Below, piece by piece: positions 51,166 to 59,663 of a DNA stretch of 64,000 nucleotides. The first letter of the stretch is position 1, and each line of letters opens with the position of its first letter. The stretch comes from Halomonas meridiana (lineage in GTDB: Bacteria > Pseudomonadota > Gammaproteobacteria > Pseudomonadales > Halomonadaceae). The DNA lies in contig NZ_CP024621.1 of the NCBI RefSeq assembly GCF_009846525.1, forward strand, positions 992,001-1,056,000, in the 5' to 3' direction. Position numbers and translations under genes: made by a program. Below the pieces are notes generated by a model, which saw only the letters and a list, made by a program, of their open reading frames with translations, did no database searches and was not told the DNA's origin.

Positions 51166-52649
51166 TGTATATCGGGGTGGATTGCGGTACCCAAAGTACC
51201 AAAGTCGTGGTGGTTGATGTGGAGCGGGGCGTCATTCTGGGTGAGGGCAGCCGCCCGCATCGCCTGGATGAAGGGGAGCATGGCCGCCGGGAGCAGGCGC
51301 CGGCGGAGTGGCTGGCGGCGCTCAAAGGCGCGTTCTTTCAAGCGATTGAGCGCGCCGGGATCGATGCCAAGCAGGTGCGCGGTATTGGTGTGTCTGGCCA
51401 GCAGCACGGTATGGTGGCACTCGATGCCGATGGCGTGCCGGTGTATCCCGCCAAGCTGTGGTGCGATACCGAAACCAGCGCTCAAAATAGCGCGTTGGTG
51501 GAAACGCTGGGGGGCAAGGCGGGCTGCCTGGAGAAGCTGGGCCTGGTGCTGCAAACGGGCTATACCGCCTCAAAAGTGGCCTGGCTACGCGAGCATCAAC
51601 CGGATGCCTACCAGCGTATTGCTACGCTCTTGCTGCCCCATGACTACCTGAACTTCTGGCTGACCGGCGAACGGGTTACTGAGGCAGGCGACGCCTCGGG
51701 CACCGGTTACTTCGATACCCGCGTCCAGTGCTGGCAAAAAGAGGTGTTTGCCGCCATTGCGCCGGAGCTCGACCCTGACCGTGTACTGCCTCGGATCATT
51801 GACGCCCATGAACCCGCTGGCCGCGTGCGCCCGCTAGTGGCTCAGGAGCTAGGGCTGAGCGATAACGTGTTGGTCTCCTCCGGCGGTGGCGACAACATGA
51901 TGGGGGCGATTGGCACCGGCAATATTACCCAGGGGCTGGTCACGCTCAGTTTAGGCACTTCCGGCACGGTGTGTGCTTACTCACCTAATTCGGTGGTGTG
52001 TGACAGCGCCATGGTGGCGAATTTTTGCGCCAGCCACGGGGGATGGCTGCCGCTGATCTGCACCATGAACGTGACCTCGGCAACGACTCGCGTGCGTGAG
52101 CTGTTTGGGTTGGACTTGGCTACCTTTGGCGAACAGGTCGCCAGCGCCCCGATTGGTGCCGAGGGCGTCACCGTGCTGCCGTTCTTCAACGGCGAACGAG
52201 TGCCCATGCTGCCCGATGCCACCGGCGATTTTCTCGGGTTGACCAGCCTGAATATGACCCAGGCCAACCTTTGCCGAGGCGTAATGGAAGGCGCGACCTT
52301 TGGCCTACGCTACGGGCTGGAGCTGCTGGGCGAGCTAGCCGCGGGCACCAGCCAGATTCGATTGATTGGCGGCGGGGCGAAAAGCCCGGTGTGGCGGCAA
52401 ATGGTCGCTGACATTACCAACACCCAGGTGATTTGCCCCGAGATTACCGATGCCGCCGCGCTAGGGGCAGCCATTCAAGCGGCCTGGTGCGATTTACAGT
52501 CCGAAGGCGTTAGCCTGGCATCGCTCTGTGAGCGCCTGGTGCATCTGGATGCGGCCTCGCTGGCGGAGCCTGATGCCGAGCGTGTGGCCGCCTATGAAGG
52601 AGCCTATCAGCGCTATTTGGCCGCGCTAGGGCAGCGCCATACGCTGTAA
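51165..52649 (+). CDS. xylB: Xylulokinase
   Basis: A 494-residue FGGY-family kinase. MYIGVDCGTQSTKVVVVD is the N-terminal phosphate 1 motif, GIGVSGQQHGMVALD near residue 75 is the xylulose-binding signature, and SGGGDNMMGAIGTGN and LIGGGAKSPVWRQMVADI are the C-terminal ATP-binding blocks. It phosphorylates D-xylulose, the product of D-arabitol oxidation by the dehydrogenase of such loci. It overlaps mtlD by one base with AAAGGA upstream. It corresponds to MtlY of Pseudomonas. Confidence 0.95.
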   Translation: MYIGVDCGTQSTKVVVVDVERGVILGEGSRPHRLDEGEHGRREQAPAEWLAALKGAFFQAIERAGIDAKQVRGIGVSGQQHGMVALDADGVPVYPAKLWCDTETSAQNSALVETLGGKAGCLEKLGLVLQTGYTASKVAWLREHQPDAYQRIATLLLPHDYLNFWLTGERVTEAGDASGTGYFDTRVQCWQKEVFAAIAPELDPDRVLPRIIDAHEPAGRVRPLVAQELGLSDNVLVSSGGGDNMMGAIGTGNITQGLVTLSLGTSGTVCAYSPNSVVCDSAMVANFCASHGGWLPLICTMNVTSATTRVRELFGLDLATFGEQVASAPIGAEGVTVLPFFNGERVPMLPDATGDFLGLTSLNMTQANLCRGVMEGATFGLRYGLELLGELAAGTSQIRLIGGGAKSPVWRQMVADITNTQVICPEITDAAALGAAIQAAWCDLQSEGVSLASLCERLVHLDAASLAEPDAERVAAYEGAYQRYLAALGQRHTL

Positions 52650-52722
52650 CCACCCATTGCCTCCATGGCCGATTGCCTTGTACCGTGATCCACTCAACCA
52701 CGGTAACGCAGCGGAGAATGCC

Positions 52723-53562
52723 ATGGAGGCTAGCTTACGCCATCTGCTCACTACTCACGATATAGCGCCTACTGGCGAGCTAGAGCCGCTAAGCGGCGGC
52801 GACAGTGCGGCGGTGTATACGTTAGCCACGCGCCAGGGGCGGGTGATCGTGAAGCATGACGATCCCGAGCGCCTCAGGGGTGAGGCAGAAGGGCTGCACG
52901 CCCTTGCCGGGGCCAATATCTCGCTCATCATTCCCGAAGTGCTCGGCCAAGCGGAAGGCTGGCTAGTGATGGAAGCCCTGGAGACTCAGCCCGCCAACAA
53001 GCAGGATGCGACCGCGCTGGGAGAGGGCCTTCGCCAGCTGCACGGCGTGATAGGCACCTCCCACGGTTGGCATGAAGACAACGCCTGCGGATTGACCCCG
53101 CAGCCCAATGCGCCACTGGCTGACGGGCGGCAGTTTCAGCGCGAGCGCCGCCTGCTCCCCCTTTGCGAGGCCTGTTTTCAGCGTGGTTTGCTTGATAGCG
53201 CGCTACGTCGCCGTATCGAACAGCAGGCCGAACAGCTGGAGCGCTGGTTGCCGGATGCTCCTGGGAGTTTGGTTCACGGCGACCTGTGGTCGGGCAATGT
53301 ACTGACCACCCCCCGCGGGCCCGCGCTGATCGACCCGGCGATTTATCGCCACTACCCCGAGACCGACCTTGCCATGCTGACGCTGTTCGGCTCCCCCGGT
53401 GACGCATTTTTCGAGGCCTACTGGAACGGCAACGCCCCGGCCGACTGGCCGAGGCGTGAAGCACTGTTTCAACTCTACCCACTGCTTAACCATCTGCTGC
53501 TGTTTGGTGCCAGTTACCGCAGTGGCGTCGAGCGCAGCGTAACGCTGCTGGAACGCGATTAA
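52723..53562 (+). CDS. Fructosamine kinase-like protein
   Basis: A 279-residue member of the fructosamine/ketosamine-3-kinase family with an aminoglycoside-phosphotransferase fold. GGDSAAVYTLATRQGRVIVKHD includes the ATP-binding Lys, LVHGDLWSGNVL near residue 184 is the catalytic HGD loop, and ALIDPAIYRHYPETDLAML the metal-binding DPA motif. The family phosphorylates sugar-amine adducts, a repair of glycated proteins. Its place after a fructose-producing operon suggests protection against glycation by intracellular fructose. That is inference. GCGGAG precedes the ATG. Confidence 0.9.
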   Translation: MEASLRHLLTTHDIAPTGELEPLSGGDSAAVYTLATRQGRVIVKHDDPERLRGEAEGLHALAGANISLIIPEVLGQAEGWLVMEALETQPANKQDATALGEGLRQLHGVIGTSHGWHEDNACGLTPQPNAPLADGRQFQRERRLLPLCEACFQRGLLDSALRRRIEQQAEQLERWLPDAPGSLVHGDLWSGNVLTTPRGPALIDPAIYRHYPETDLAMLTLFGSPGDAFFEAYWNGNAPADWPRREALFQLYPLLNHLLLFGASYRSGVERSVTLLERD

Positions 53563-53578
53563 GCGCGCGTTATTAACG

Positions 53579-54019
53579 TTACCAGGACTTATAAGGCAGG
53601 AATTTGCCGTTCAGGGTCAGCAGTACTCGGTCGCCTTTCGGGTCTTCGATTTTGTCCACTTCCATGGTGAAGTCGATGGCGCTCATGATGCCGTCGCCGA
53701 ACTTCTCTTGCACCACGTCTTTCAGCGTTTCGCCGTACACGCCGACCACTTCGTAGAGGCGGTAGACGAATGGGTCTTGGGGGATGGCTTCATCCCACGC
53801 TTTTGTGGGGAAGGCCGTGAGCGCGGTGGCCACGTCGCCATCCACTTCGAGTACGTCGCAGAGCTTATGGGCGATATCGGCGCTGGCGCTGTTCATGCCG
53901 TAGCAGGCAGAGGCGACCCACACCGGCGACATGCCGACGGCGCTGGCAATGTCATCCCAACTCATTTTTTTACGGGCTTTGGCAGCCAGCAGGGTATGGC
54001 GCATTTCGAGCTTATCCAT
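53579..54019 (-). CDS. cynS: Cyanate hydratase (cyanase)
   Basis: A 146-residue cyanase that converts cyanate and bicarbonate to ammonia and carbon dioxide. The catalytic residues correspond to E. coli R96, E99 and S122: here R87 and E90 in YRLYEVVG and S113 in MSAIDF. The N-terminal helical DNA-binding-like domain MSWDDIASAVGMSPVWVASA is also typical. It overlaps the ATPase gene by 8 bases and is last in the operon. Its presence identifies the transporter genes as cyanate uptake. Confidence 0.97.
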   Translation of the reverse strand: MDKLEMRHTLLAAKARKKMSWDDIASAVGMSPVWVASACYGMNSASADIAHKLCDVLEVDGDVATALTAFPTKAWDEAIPQDPFVYRLYEVVGVYGETLKDVVQEKFGDGIMSAIDFTMEVDKIEDPKGDRVLLTLNGKFLPYKSW

Positions 54020-54968
54020 GACGGACCTCCTTGGGAGTGAACTTCACTAGGTTTTCTTGTGGTTCGGTGGCAGGGGATGCCGGGGGTGAATCTGTAGTGG
54101 TGTCTGCAGACGCTAGTTGTACCGGGTTCACCGGCGTCGGGTAGCGCAGGCCTTGGCCGTCGAACTCCTGGGTGCGCAGCTCGCTGGAGCGGTTCACCAG
54201 GAAATCGACCAGGTAGTTACGAATCGTGTAGAAGTGCGGATGCTTGACGATCTCTGCCCGCTGGCGGGGCCTTGGCAGATCAATTTCCACCGCTTCGGCG
54301 ATACGCGCTTGGGGGCCGTTGGTCATTAAGAAGATGCGGTCGGCCAGTAAGATCGCTTCGTCCACATCGTGAGTGATCATGAACACGGTTTGCTGATCCT
54401 GGCTCCAAATTTTGATCAGCTCGTCTTGAATGACGCCCCGGGTCAGCGCATCCAGCGCGCCGAACGGCTCATCCAACAGCAGCAGTTTGGGTTTGGTGGC
54501 AAACGCCCGGGCGATGCTCACCCGCTGGCGCATACCGCCAGAGAGCTGGGAGGGCTTGCGGTCTACCACCTCTTTCAAGCCGACCATTTCCAGGTACTTC
54601 ATGCTGTGGTCGGTGACTTCCCGATCGCTCCACGCTTTCCAGCGGGCGCGTACGCCAAAGCGAACGTTTTCAAGCGCGGTGAGCCAGGGCAGCAGGCTGT
54701 AGTTTTGAAACACCACGCCACGCTCAAGGCCAGGGCCACTGATCTCTTTGTTCTCCATCACCATGGAGCCTTCAGAGAACTGATCCAGCCCGGCGAGTGC
54801 GTTCATAATGGTGGATTTGCCGCAGCCAGAGTGGCCGATGATGCACACAAACTCGCCCTTCTTGAGCTGAAAACTAATGTTCTCAAACACCGTTAGCGGT
54901 TCTGCCTCTTTAGTGGCGCCGGGGAAGCGCTTGGCAGCTTTCTGTACCTCTACAAAAGCATGACTCAT
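54012..54968 (-). CDS. cynD: Cyanate/nitrate ABC transporter ATP-binding protein
   Basis: A 318-residue ATPase of the NrtD/SsuB/TauB type. Walker [11 protein letters not shown] is near residue 45, the signature [16 protein letters not shown] near 150, Walker [18 protein letters not shown], and the switch [11 protein letters not shown] 60-residue C-terminal tail, rich in Pro, Ser and Thr, follows the domain. ATG 54968 has AAGGAG 6 bases upstream. It couples ATP hydrolysis to the permease encoded just upstream. Confidence 0.92.
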   Translation of the reverse strand: MSHAFVEVQKAAKRFPGATKEAEPLTVFENISFQLKKGEFVCIIGHSGCGKSTIMNALAGLDQFSEGSMVMENKEISGPGLERGVVFQNYSLLPWLTALENVRFGVRARWKAWSDREVTDHSMKYLEMVGLKEVVDRKPSQLSGGMRQRVSIARAFATKPKLLLLDEPFGALDALTRGVIQDELIKIWSQDQQTVFMITHDVDEAILLADRIFLMTNGPQARIAEAVEIDLPRPRQRAEIVKHPHFYTIRNYLVDFLVNRSSELRTQEFDGQGLRYPTPVNPVQLASADTTTDSPPASPATEPQENLVKFTPKEVRHG

Positions 54969-54978
54969 GGTCGGCTCC

Positions 54979-55836
54979 TTATTCGGCGTAAGTGACAAAG
55001 CGGGCAATATAGGCAAGCGACATATCCAGCAGCATGCCCACCACGCCGATCATCAGGATGGAGAAGATCACGCTGGTCAGGTCGAGGTTGTTCCACTCAT
55101 TCCAGACGTAGTAGCCAATGCCGGTGCCGCCCACCAGCATCTCGGCAGCCACGATGACCAGCCAGGCAATGCCGATGGAGATCCGCATGCCGGTCAGAAT
55201 GGTGGGTGCGGCCGCAGGTAGAATCACTTTGAAGGCCGTTTGCAGCGACGACAGCTCGTGGGTGCGGGCCACGTTCACCCAGTCGTTGCGCACGCCCGCC
55301 ACGCCAAAGGCGGTGTTAAGCAGCATTGGCCAAATCGAGCAGATAAAGATCACGAAGATGGCGGAGGCTTCAGAGTCGCGAATGATGAACAGCGCCAGCG
55401 GCATCCAGGCCAGCGGCGAGATAGGCCGCAGCACTTGAATAAACGGGTTGAGCGCTTTGTACGCCAGGGGCGACATGCCAATTAAGAAACCAATCGGAAT
55501 CGCCACCAGCGCGGCCAGCAGGTAGCCGCTGAGCACGCGGTAGAGCGAGTAGCCCAACTGAATGCCAATGCCTTTGTCGTTGGGGCCTGCATCGTAAAAA
55601 GGGTTAGAAAGCTCCTGCCACGCTTTCACGGCAATTTCCGAGGGCGGCGGTACTTTGGCGCTCTCATCGGCCCCGGCCAGCAGCTGTTCGTACTCGCTTA
55701 GCGCCTCGCCGCCGCCCATCAAGGGCGATTGGTTCAACCCTTCCCAGACGCCCAGGCCAACCACGAGCAGCATAATGGCGAGAATCGTGGCACGAGCGTT
55801 AAGGCTTAATTTCCATTCGGTGGTGGTGCGGTCCAT
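54979..55836 (-). CDS. cynB: Cyanate/nitrate ABC transporter permease
   Basis: A 285-residue NrtB/SsuC-type permease with about six helices. The EAA-type loop reads DWVNVARTHELSSLQTAFKVILPAAAPTILTGMRISIG. The periplasmic loop after helix 1 (about residues 32-85) is long and polar. PLAWMPLALFIIRDSEASAIFVIFI and LVGGTGIGYYVWNEWNNLD are characteristic of nitrate/cyanate carriers. It lies 2 bases after the stop of the binding-protein gene. Confidence 0.92.
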   Translation of the reverse strand: MDRTTTEWKLSLNARATILAIMLLVVGLGVWEGLNQSPLMGGGEALSEYEQLLAGADESAKVPPPSEIAVKAWQELSNPFYDAGPNDKGIGIQLGYSLYRVLSGYLLAALVAIPIGFLIGMSPLAYKALNPFIQVLRPISPLAWMPLALFIIRDSEASAIFVIFICSIWPMLLNTAFGVAGVRNDWVNVARTHELSSLQTAFKVILPAAAPTILTGMRISIGIAWLVIVAAEMLVGGTGIGYYVWNEWNNLDLTSVIFSILMIGVVGMLLDMSLAYIARFVTYAE

Positions 55837-55838
55837 GG

Positions 55839-57263
55839 TTAGCCCCTCCGAATGGCGAAGCTGTCGACATACGCTTCAGGCTGGGTGTAATCAAAGGTTT
55901 TACCCATGATTTGGTAGTTGCGGGCGGTCTCTTCGGGCGCTTCGTATCCCAGCTCGCGCATCACGGTCTGGGCATCGGTGGCCAGGTACACATCCCGGGC
56001 AATCTGCTGATAATCCACGTCGCCTTCGATATAGCCCCAGCGCTTCATTTGCGTCAGGATCCACACCGCCATGGAGTGCCAGGGGAAGGGGTCGAAATCG
56101 ATGCGGTCCGGCACGTTCTGCACGCCGCCTAAACCGTCGGCAAAGCGCCCGGTGAGTACCTGTTCAATCACCGTGACCGGCTGGTTCAGGTAGTTCGTCG
56201 GGGCAATGGCTTCGGCAATTTCTGAGCGGTTAGCGGGGTCTGAAGAGTACTGGGTGGCATCGATAATCGCCCGCAGCAGTGCGCCATAGGTGTTCGGGTT
56301 TTCGCGGGCAAAGCGGGCGCTGGTGGCAAAGGCGCAGCAGGGGTGGCCGTCCCAAATCTCTTTGGTCAGCAGGTGAATGAAGCCGATGCGTTCAAACACC
56401 GCGCGCTGGTTGAACGGGTCGGGGGATAAGAAGCCGTCGATGTTGCCTGCCCGCAGGTTGGCGACCATTTCGGGCGGCGGAATCACGCGGATTTGAATAT
56501 CTTGATCCGGGTCTAAGCCGTGCTCGGCCACGTAGTAGCGCAGTAGGAAGTTGTGCATGGAGTACTCGAACGGTACGCCAAAAGTGAAGCCTTTCCACTG
56601 CTGCGGGTCGCGCTTATCCAGGTGGTCGTTATGTAGCACAATCGCCTGGCCGTTGATGTTTTCTACGGCGGGCATAATGAACGGCTCTGGGGTAGAGCCT
56701 GCACCGAGGGTCATCGCCAGCGGCATGGGCGTTAGCATGTGGGCCGCGTCGTATTCACGGTTGAGGGACTTGTCCCGCGCTACCGCCCAGCCAGCGGTTT
56801 TAATCACCGAGACATCCAGGCCGTAGCGCTCATAAAAGCCCATAGGGTGGGCCATGATAATGGGCGTGGCGCAGGTGATCGGAACGAAGCCGACATTAAG
56901 CTGGGTTTTCTCAAGCGGCCCTAAACTCTCTTTCACTGCGGCTTTAATCGAATCTAGGGGGAACAGGCTCGCCAGCGCCGCAGCGGCCGTCCCGCCACCT
57001 ACCAGCTTCATAAACTGGCGGCGGTGCATGTCGCTATGGCCAAACATGCCGCGCACCAGCGCGCTTTCGACCATGCGATCCATCACATCATCGGCACTAT
57101 TCGGCGTGGACGCCGCTGTTTTCGTGGTTGGCGGAGTAGACGACGTAATAATGCTGGGTTGGGAAGAGTGGCACTGATGACAATCGCACTGCCGTCCGTG
57201 AATCAGTGATTGGCGATGATCAAACGGGTTGCCAAGACTGCTGTGGTCGTTGTTCTCTTTCAT
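55839..57263 (-). CDS. cynA: Cyanate/nitrate ABC transporter substrate-binding protein with Tat signal
   Basis: A 474-residue NrtA/CmpA-type binding protein. An N-terminal extension carries a cysteine/histidine cluster, CDCHQCH (residues 25-31). The twin-arginine export signal comes late: MHRRQFMKLVGGGTAAAALASL (near residue 79). The mature domain begins near 110. A similar long start with a CxC..H group exists in related halomonad and pseudomonad proteins, from memory, so I keep ATG 57263. It is the first gene of the cyn operon, behind a sigma-54 promoter candidate. Confidence 0.9.
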   Translation of the reverse strand: MKENNDHSSLGNPFDHRQSLIHGRQCDCHQCHSSQPSIITSSTPPTTKTAASTPNSADDVMDRMVESALVRGMFGHSDMHRRQFMKLVGGGTAAAALASLFPLDSIKAAVKESLGPLEKTQLNVGFVPITCATPIIMAHPMGFYERYGLDVSVIKTAGWAVARDKSLNREYDAAHMLTPMPLAMTLGAGSTPEPFIMPAVENINGQAIVLHNDHLDKRDPQQWKGFTFGVPFEYSMHNFLLRYYVAEHGLDPDQDIQIRVIPPPEMVANLRAGNIDGFLSPDPFNQRAVFERIGFIHLLTKEIWDGHPCCAFATSARFARENPNTYGALLRAIIDATQYSSDPANRSEIAEAIAPTNYLNQPVTVIEQVLTGRFADGLGGVQNVPDRIDFDPFPWHSMAVWILTQMKRWGYIEGDVDYQQIARDVYLATDAQTVMRELGYEAPEETARNYQIMGKTFDYTQPEAYVDSFAIRRG

Positions 57264-57348
57264 GGACGTTCACCTCACAGGAGCAAAAGGGCTTTAAGCT
57301 GCGCCGTCTTGGTGCGAAACGTGTCCCTGCGGCGCTACTTAGTAGATA

Positions 57349-57363
57349 GCGACTTACGTGCCA
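57349..57363 (-). promoter_or_regulatory. Sigma-54 promoter of the cyn operon
   Basis: On the minus strand TGGCACGTAAGTCGC matches the -24/-12 consensus TGGCACGNNNNTTGC at all positions but one. The invariant GG and GC are at the exact required spacing. The predicted start of transcription is near 57337, about 75 bases before the cynA ATG. A sigma-54 activator is encoded divergently. Confidence 0.8.
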
Positions 57364-57445
57364 TAACGTCTTATTTTGGATTTAATACAATAAAATCAAA
57401 TACTTAATATTTTTCATGGCGGCATTTTTCGAGTAGCAAAAACTC

Positions 57446-57496
57446 ACGATATTTCGTTGATAACGATATTTCGTTGTTTAAATAACGAAAGTTCGT
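57446..57496. promoter_or_regulatory. Three palindromic repeats, candidate enhancer sites for the sigma-54 activator
   Basis: ACGATATTTCGT occurs at 57446-57457 and again at 57463-57474, and the variant ACGAAAGTTCGT at 57485-57496. Each is an inverted repeat of ACGA around a 4-base centre. They lie about 115, 132 and 154 bases upstream of the predicted cyn transcription start, the normal range for sigma-54 enhancers, and the last is about 60 bases before the activator ATG. Confidence 0.7.
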
Positions 57497-57555
57497 GATT
57501 GGCCCGTTGTTTGTATGGAGTAAGCGACATCCTGCTGGCAAATGAGGAGCCTGCG

Positions 57556-59514
57556 ATGCACGCTGCCACCCTGAAAGATGACGCTCACCCGTCCTTAACG
57601 CTGATGGCTCACCACACGCCGTTGGCCATGGTGATTATTGACCCACTGAGCGACCGCTTAATTGATGCCAATACCGCAGCGTGTCAACTGCTGTTGATTC
57701 ATCACGAGCAGCCGCTCGCTACTCCTTTTAGCCACCGTCTAAGCGCTTCATTGCCGCTATGGGTCAGCTTTACCGATGAGGTGCTGACGACCGGCCAAGG
57801 CTGGTCGGATGATTTAGTGCTGTTGGATAGCGTCCGCCAGCCTCGCCGTGTCGAGGTCTATGGGCAGCGCTTACACGACTCCTCACAGCTATTGCTGACG
57901 GTGATAGATCGCAATAAAGCCGAGCAGCGCCGCGCCAAGGCTGAGCTCAGCCGCCAGCACCGCCAGGGGGAGGTGGGTTGGCAGCGGGTCGAGCAGGTGT
58001 TCGAGCGTATCGAAAAGCAGAACCAGCTGATTCTCAGCGCCGCCGGGGAAGGCATTTATGGCCTGGATGCGGAGGGGAAAACCACGTTCGTCAACCCGGC
58101 TGCCGAACGCATTCTCGGCTGGAACACGGAAGATATGGTGGGCCACGATGCGCACTTAATGTTTCACCACACCCACGCCGATGGCAGCCACTTTCCGGTA
58201 CAGCAGTGCCCCATCCATGCCTCGTTTAGCGATGGCCAAGTGCACCATGTGGATGACGAGGTGTTCTGGCATAAAAACGGCGAGGCGATTCCCGTGGAGT
58301 ACACCAGCACACCGATCTTTGAAATGGGCCGACTAGTGGGGGCCGTCGTGCTGTTTCGCGATATTCGCGAACGTAAACGGGCCGAGCAGCAGCTGCGCGA
58401 TGCACTGGAAGAGGTGGAGTCGCTCAAGCGCCGATTGGAGCTGGAGAACCAGTACCTGCAAGAAGAGATTAAAGCCGAGGTCAACCACCGCAATATCGTC
58501 GGCAACAGCCCAGCGGTCGCCAAGCTGGTGCAGCAGATCGCCATGGTGGCCCCCACCAGCGCGAACGTGCTGATTAGCGGCGAATCGGGCACGGGCAAAG
58601 AGCTGATTGCCCGGGCGATTCATGCAGGCAGTACCCGCAGCGACCGGCCGCTGATCCGCGTGAACTGCGCCGCGATTCCTCGTGACCTCTTCGAGAGTGA
58701 GTTTTTTGGCCATGTAAAAGGCGCCTTTACCGGTGCGGTACAAGACCGGCCAGGGCGCTTTGAGTTGGCCCACGGCGGCACGCTGTTTCTGGATGAAGTG
58801 GGGGAGATCCCGCTGGAGCTGCAGAGCAAGCTGCTGCGCGTGCTACAGGACCAGCAGTTCGAGCGGGTGGGGGATAACCGCACCCGCGAAGTGGACGTGC
58901 GGGTGATTGCGGCGACCAACCGCGAGCTAAAAGAGATGATCGATGCCGGTCAGTTTCGCGAGGATCTCTACTTCCGTTTGAACGTTTTTCCCATCGATTC
59001 CGTCCCGTTACGAAAACGTATCGAAGACGTCCCGCTGCTGGCGCGCCACTTCTTGCATCGCGCCTGCCTGAAAATCAACAAGCCGGGCGTGCGAATACCG
59101 CCAGCTCAGCTAGAGGTCCTCGCTCGTTACCCGTGGCCGGGCAACATTCGTGAATTGGAGAACGTGATCGAACGCCAGGTGATCGTGACCCAGGATCAGC
59201 GGCTCTCTTTTGATGATTTGCTACTGGCAGAGCCGCTATCCCGTCATACGACGTTCAACATACCGGCGCAAGATCATAGCGCGCTACCTGAACACCCGCT
59301 CACCGAGCAAGCGCTATGTCACCAGCAGCGCTGCAATGCGCTAAAAGCGTTGAAAGCGGCAAAGGGCAAAGTGTCTGGAGCGGGAGGGGCGGCGGAACTG
59401 TTAGGGATGAAGCCGACGACGCTGGCCTCACGTCTACAGAAATGGGGCGTCGATCCGCAGCAATATCGCCAGCGTGGTCGCAAAAGTGCGCCCACCAACG
59501 ATGCTTTGGACTAA
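57556..59514 (+). CDS. PAS-PAS sigma-54-dependent transcriptional activator
   Basis: A 652-residue enhancer-binding protein. PAS 1 (about residues 13-120) and PAS 2 (about 155-272, [20 protein letters not shown]) form the sensor. A coiled-coil linker (272-310) leads to the AAA+ domain with Walker A GESGTGKE at 342-349, the sigma-54-contacting GAFTGA loop and [23 protein letters not shown]-terminal Fis-type helix-turn-helix (near 610-645, [20 protein letters not shown]) binds DNA. It lacks a receiver domain, so it is not a phospho-regulated NtrC. It is divergent from cyn, whose promoter is of the sigma-54 type. AGGAG precedes ATG 57556. Confidence 0.94.
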   Translation: MHAATLKDDAHPSLTLMAHHTPLAMVIIDPLSDRLIDANTAACQLLLIHHEQPLATPFSHRLSASLPLWVSFTDEVLTTGQGWSDDLVLLDSVRQPRRVEVYGQRLHDSSQLLLTVIDRNKAEQRRAKAELSRQHRQGEVGWQRVEQVFERIEKQNQLILSAAGEGIYGLDAEGKTTFVNPAAERILGWNTEDMVGHDAHLMFHHTHADGSHFPVQQCPIHASFSDGQVHHVDDEVFWHKNGEAIPVEYTSTPIFEMGRLVGAVVLFRDIRERKRAEQQLRDALEEVESLKRRLELENQYLQEEIKAEVNHRNIVGNSPAVAKLVQQIAMVAPTSANVLISGESGTGKELIARAIHAGSTRSDRPLIRVNCAAIPRDLFESEFFGHVKGAFTGAVQDRPGRFELAHGGTLFLDEVGEIPLELQSKLLRVLQDQQFERVGDNRTREVDVRVIAATNRELKEMIDAGQFREDLYFRLNVFPIDSVPLRKRIEDVPLLARHFLHRACLKINKPGVRIPPAQLEVLARYPWPGNIRELENVIERQVIVTQDQRLSFDDLLLAEPLSRHTTFNIPAQDHSALPEHPLTEQALCHQQRCNALKALKAAKGKVSGAGGAAELLGMKPTTLASRLQKWGVDPQQYRQRGRKSAPTNDALD

Positions 59515-59578
59515 GGTAAGGAAGGATCCGCTTGACATCAGTGTTGTACACACAAATCAGGCAAGTTCAAGTCTAGCA

Positions 59579-59594
59579 TACATACATGAATGTA
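59579..59594. promoter_or_regulatory. AcrR/TtgR-like operator upstream of the RND operon
   Basis: TACATACATGAATGTA is an inverted repeat at 14 of 16 bases. It resembles the TACATACATT...GAATGTATGTA operators of AcrR and TtgR repressors. It ends 2 bases before the TATAAT at 59597-59602, so a bound repressor would cover the promoter. Confidence 0.6.
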
Positions 59595-59596
59595 AC

Positions 59597-59602
59597 TATA
59601 AT
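59597..59602 (+). promoter_or_regulatory. -10 box of the RND operon
   Basis: TATAAT, a perfect -10 hexamer, 62 bases before the TolC-family gene. The -35 at the right distance (TAGCAT) is weak. A TTGACA at 59532-59537 is too far away to pair with it. Confidence 0.5.
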
Positions 59603-59663
59603 GCCACTCTTTCAGAATGGCGCTCTGCCGCGCCGTCTTACGTTGACACCTAGAGGCAATCCC

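Noticed and set aside
53579..57263. Reading the ABC genes as a nitrate uptake operon (nrtABC)
   Set aside because: The families do not separate nitrate from cyanate by eye, but the overlapping cynS gene and absence of nitrate reductase favour cyanate.
59532..59560. TTGACA upstream of the RND operon as a full promoter
   Set aside because: No acceptable -10 box at 16-18 bases; the TATAAT lies too far downstream.
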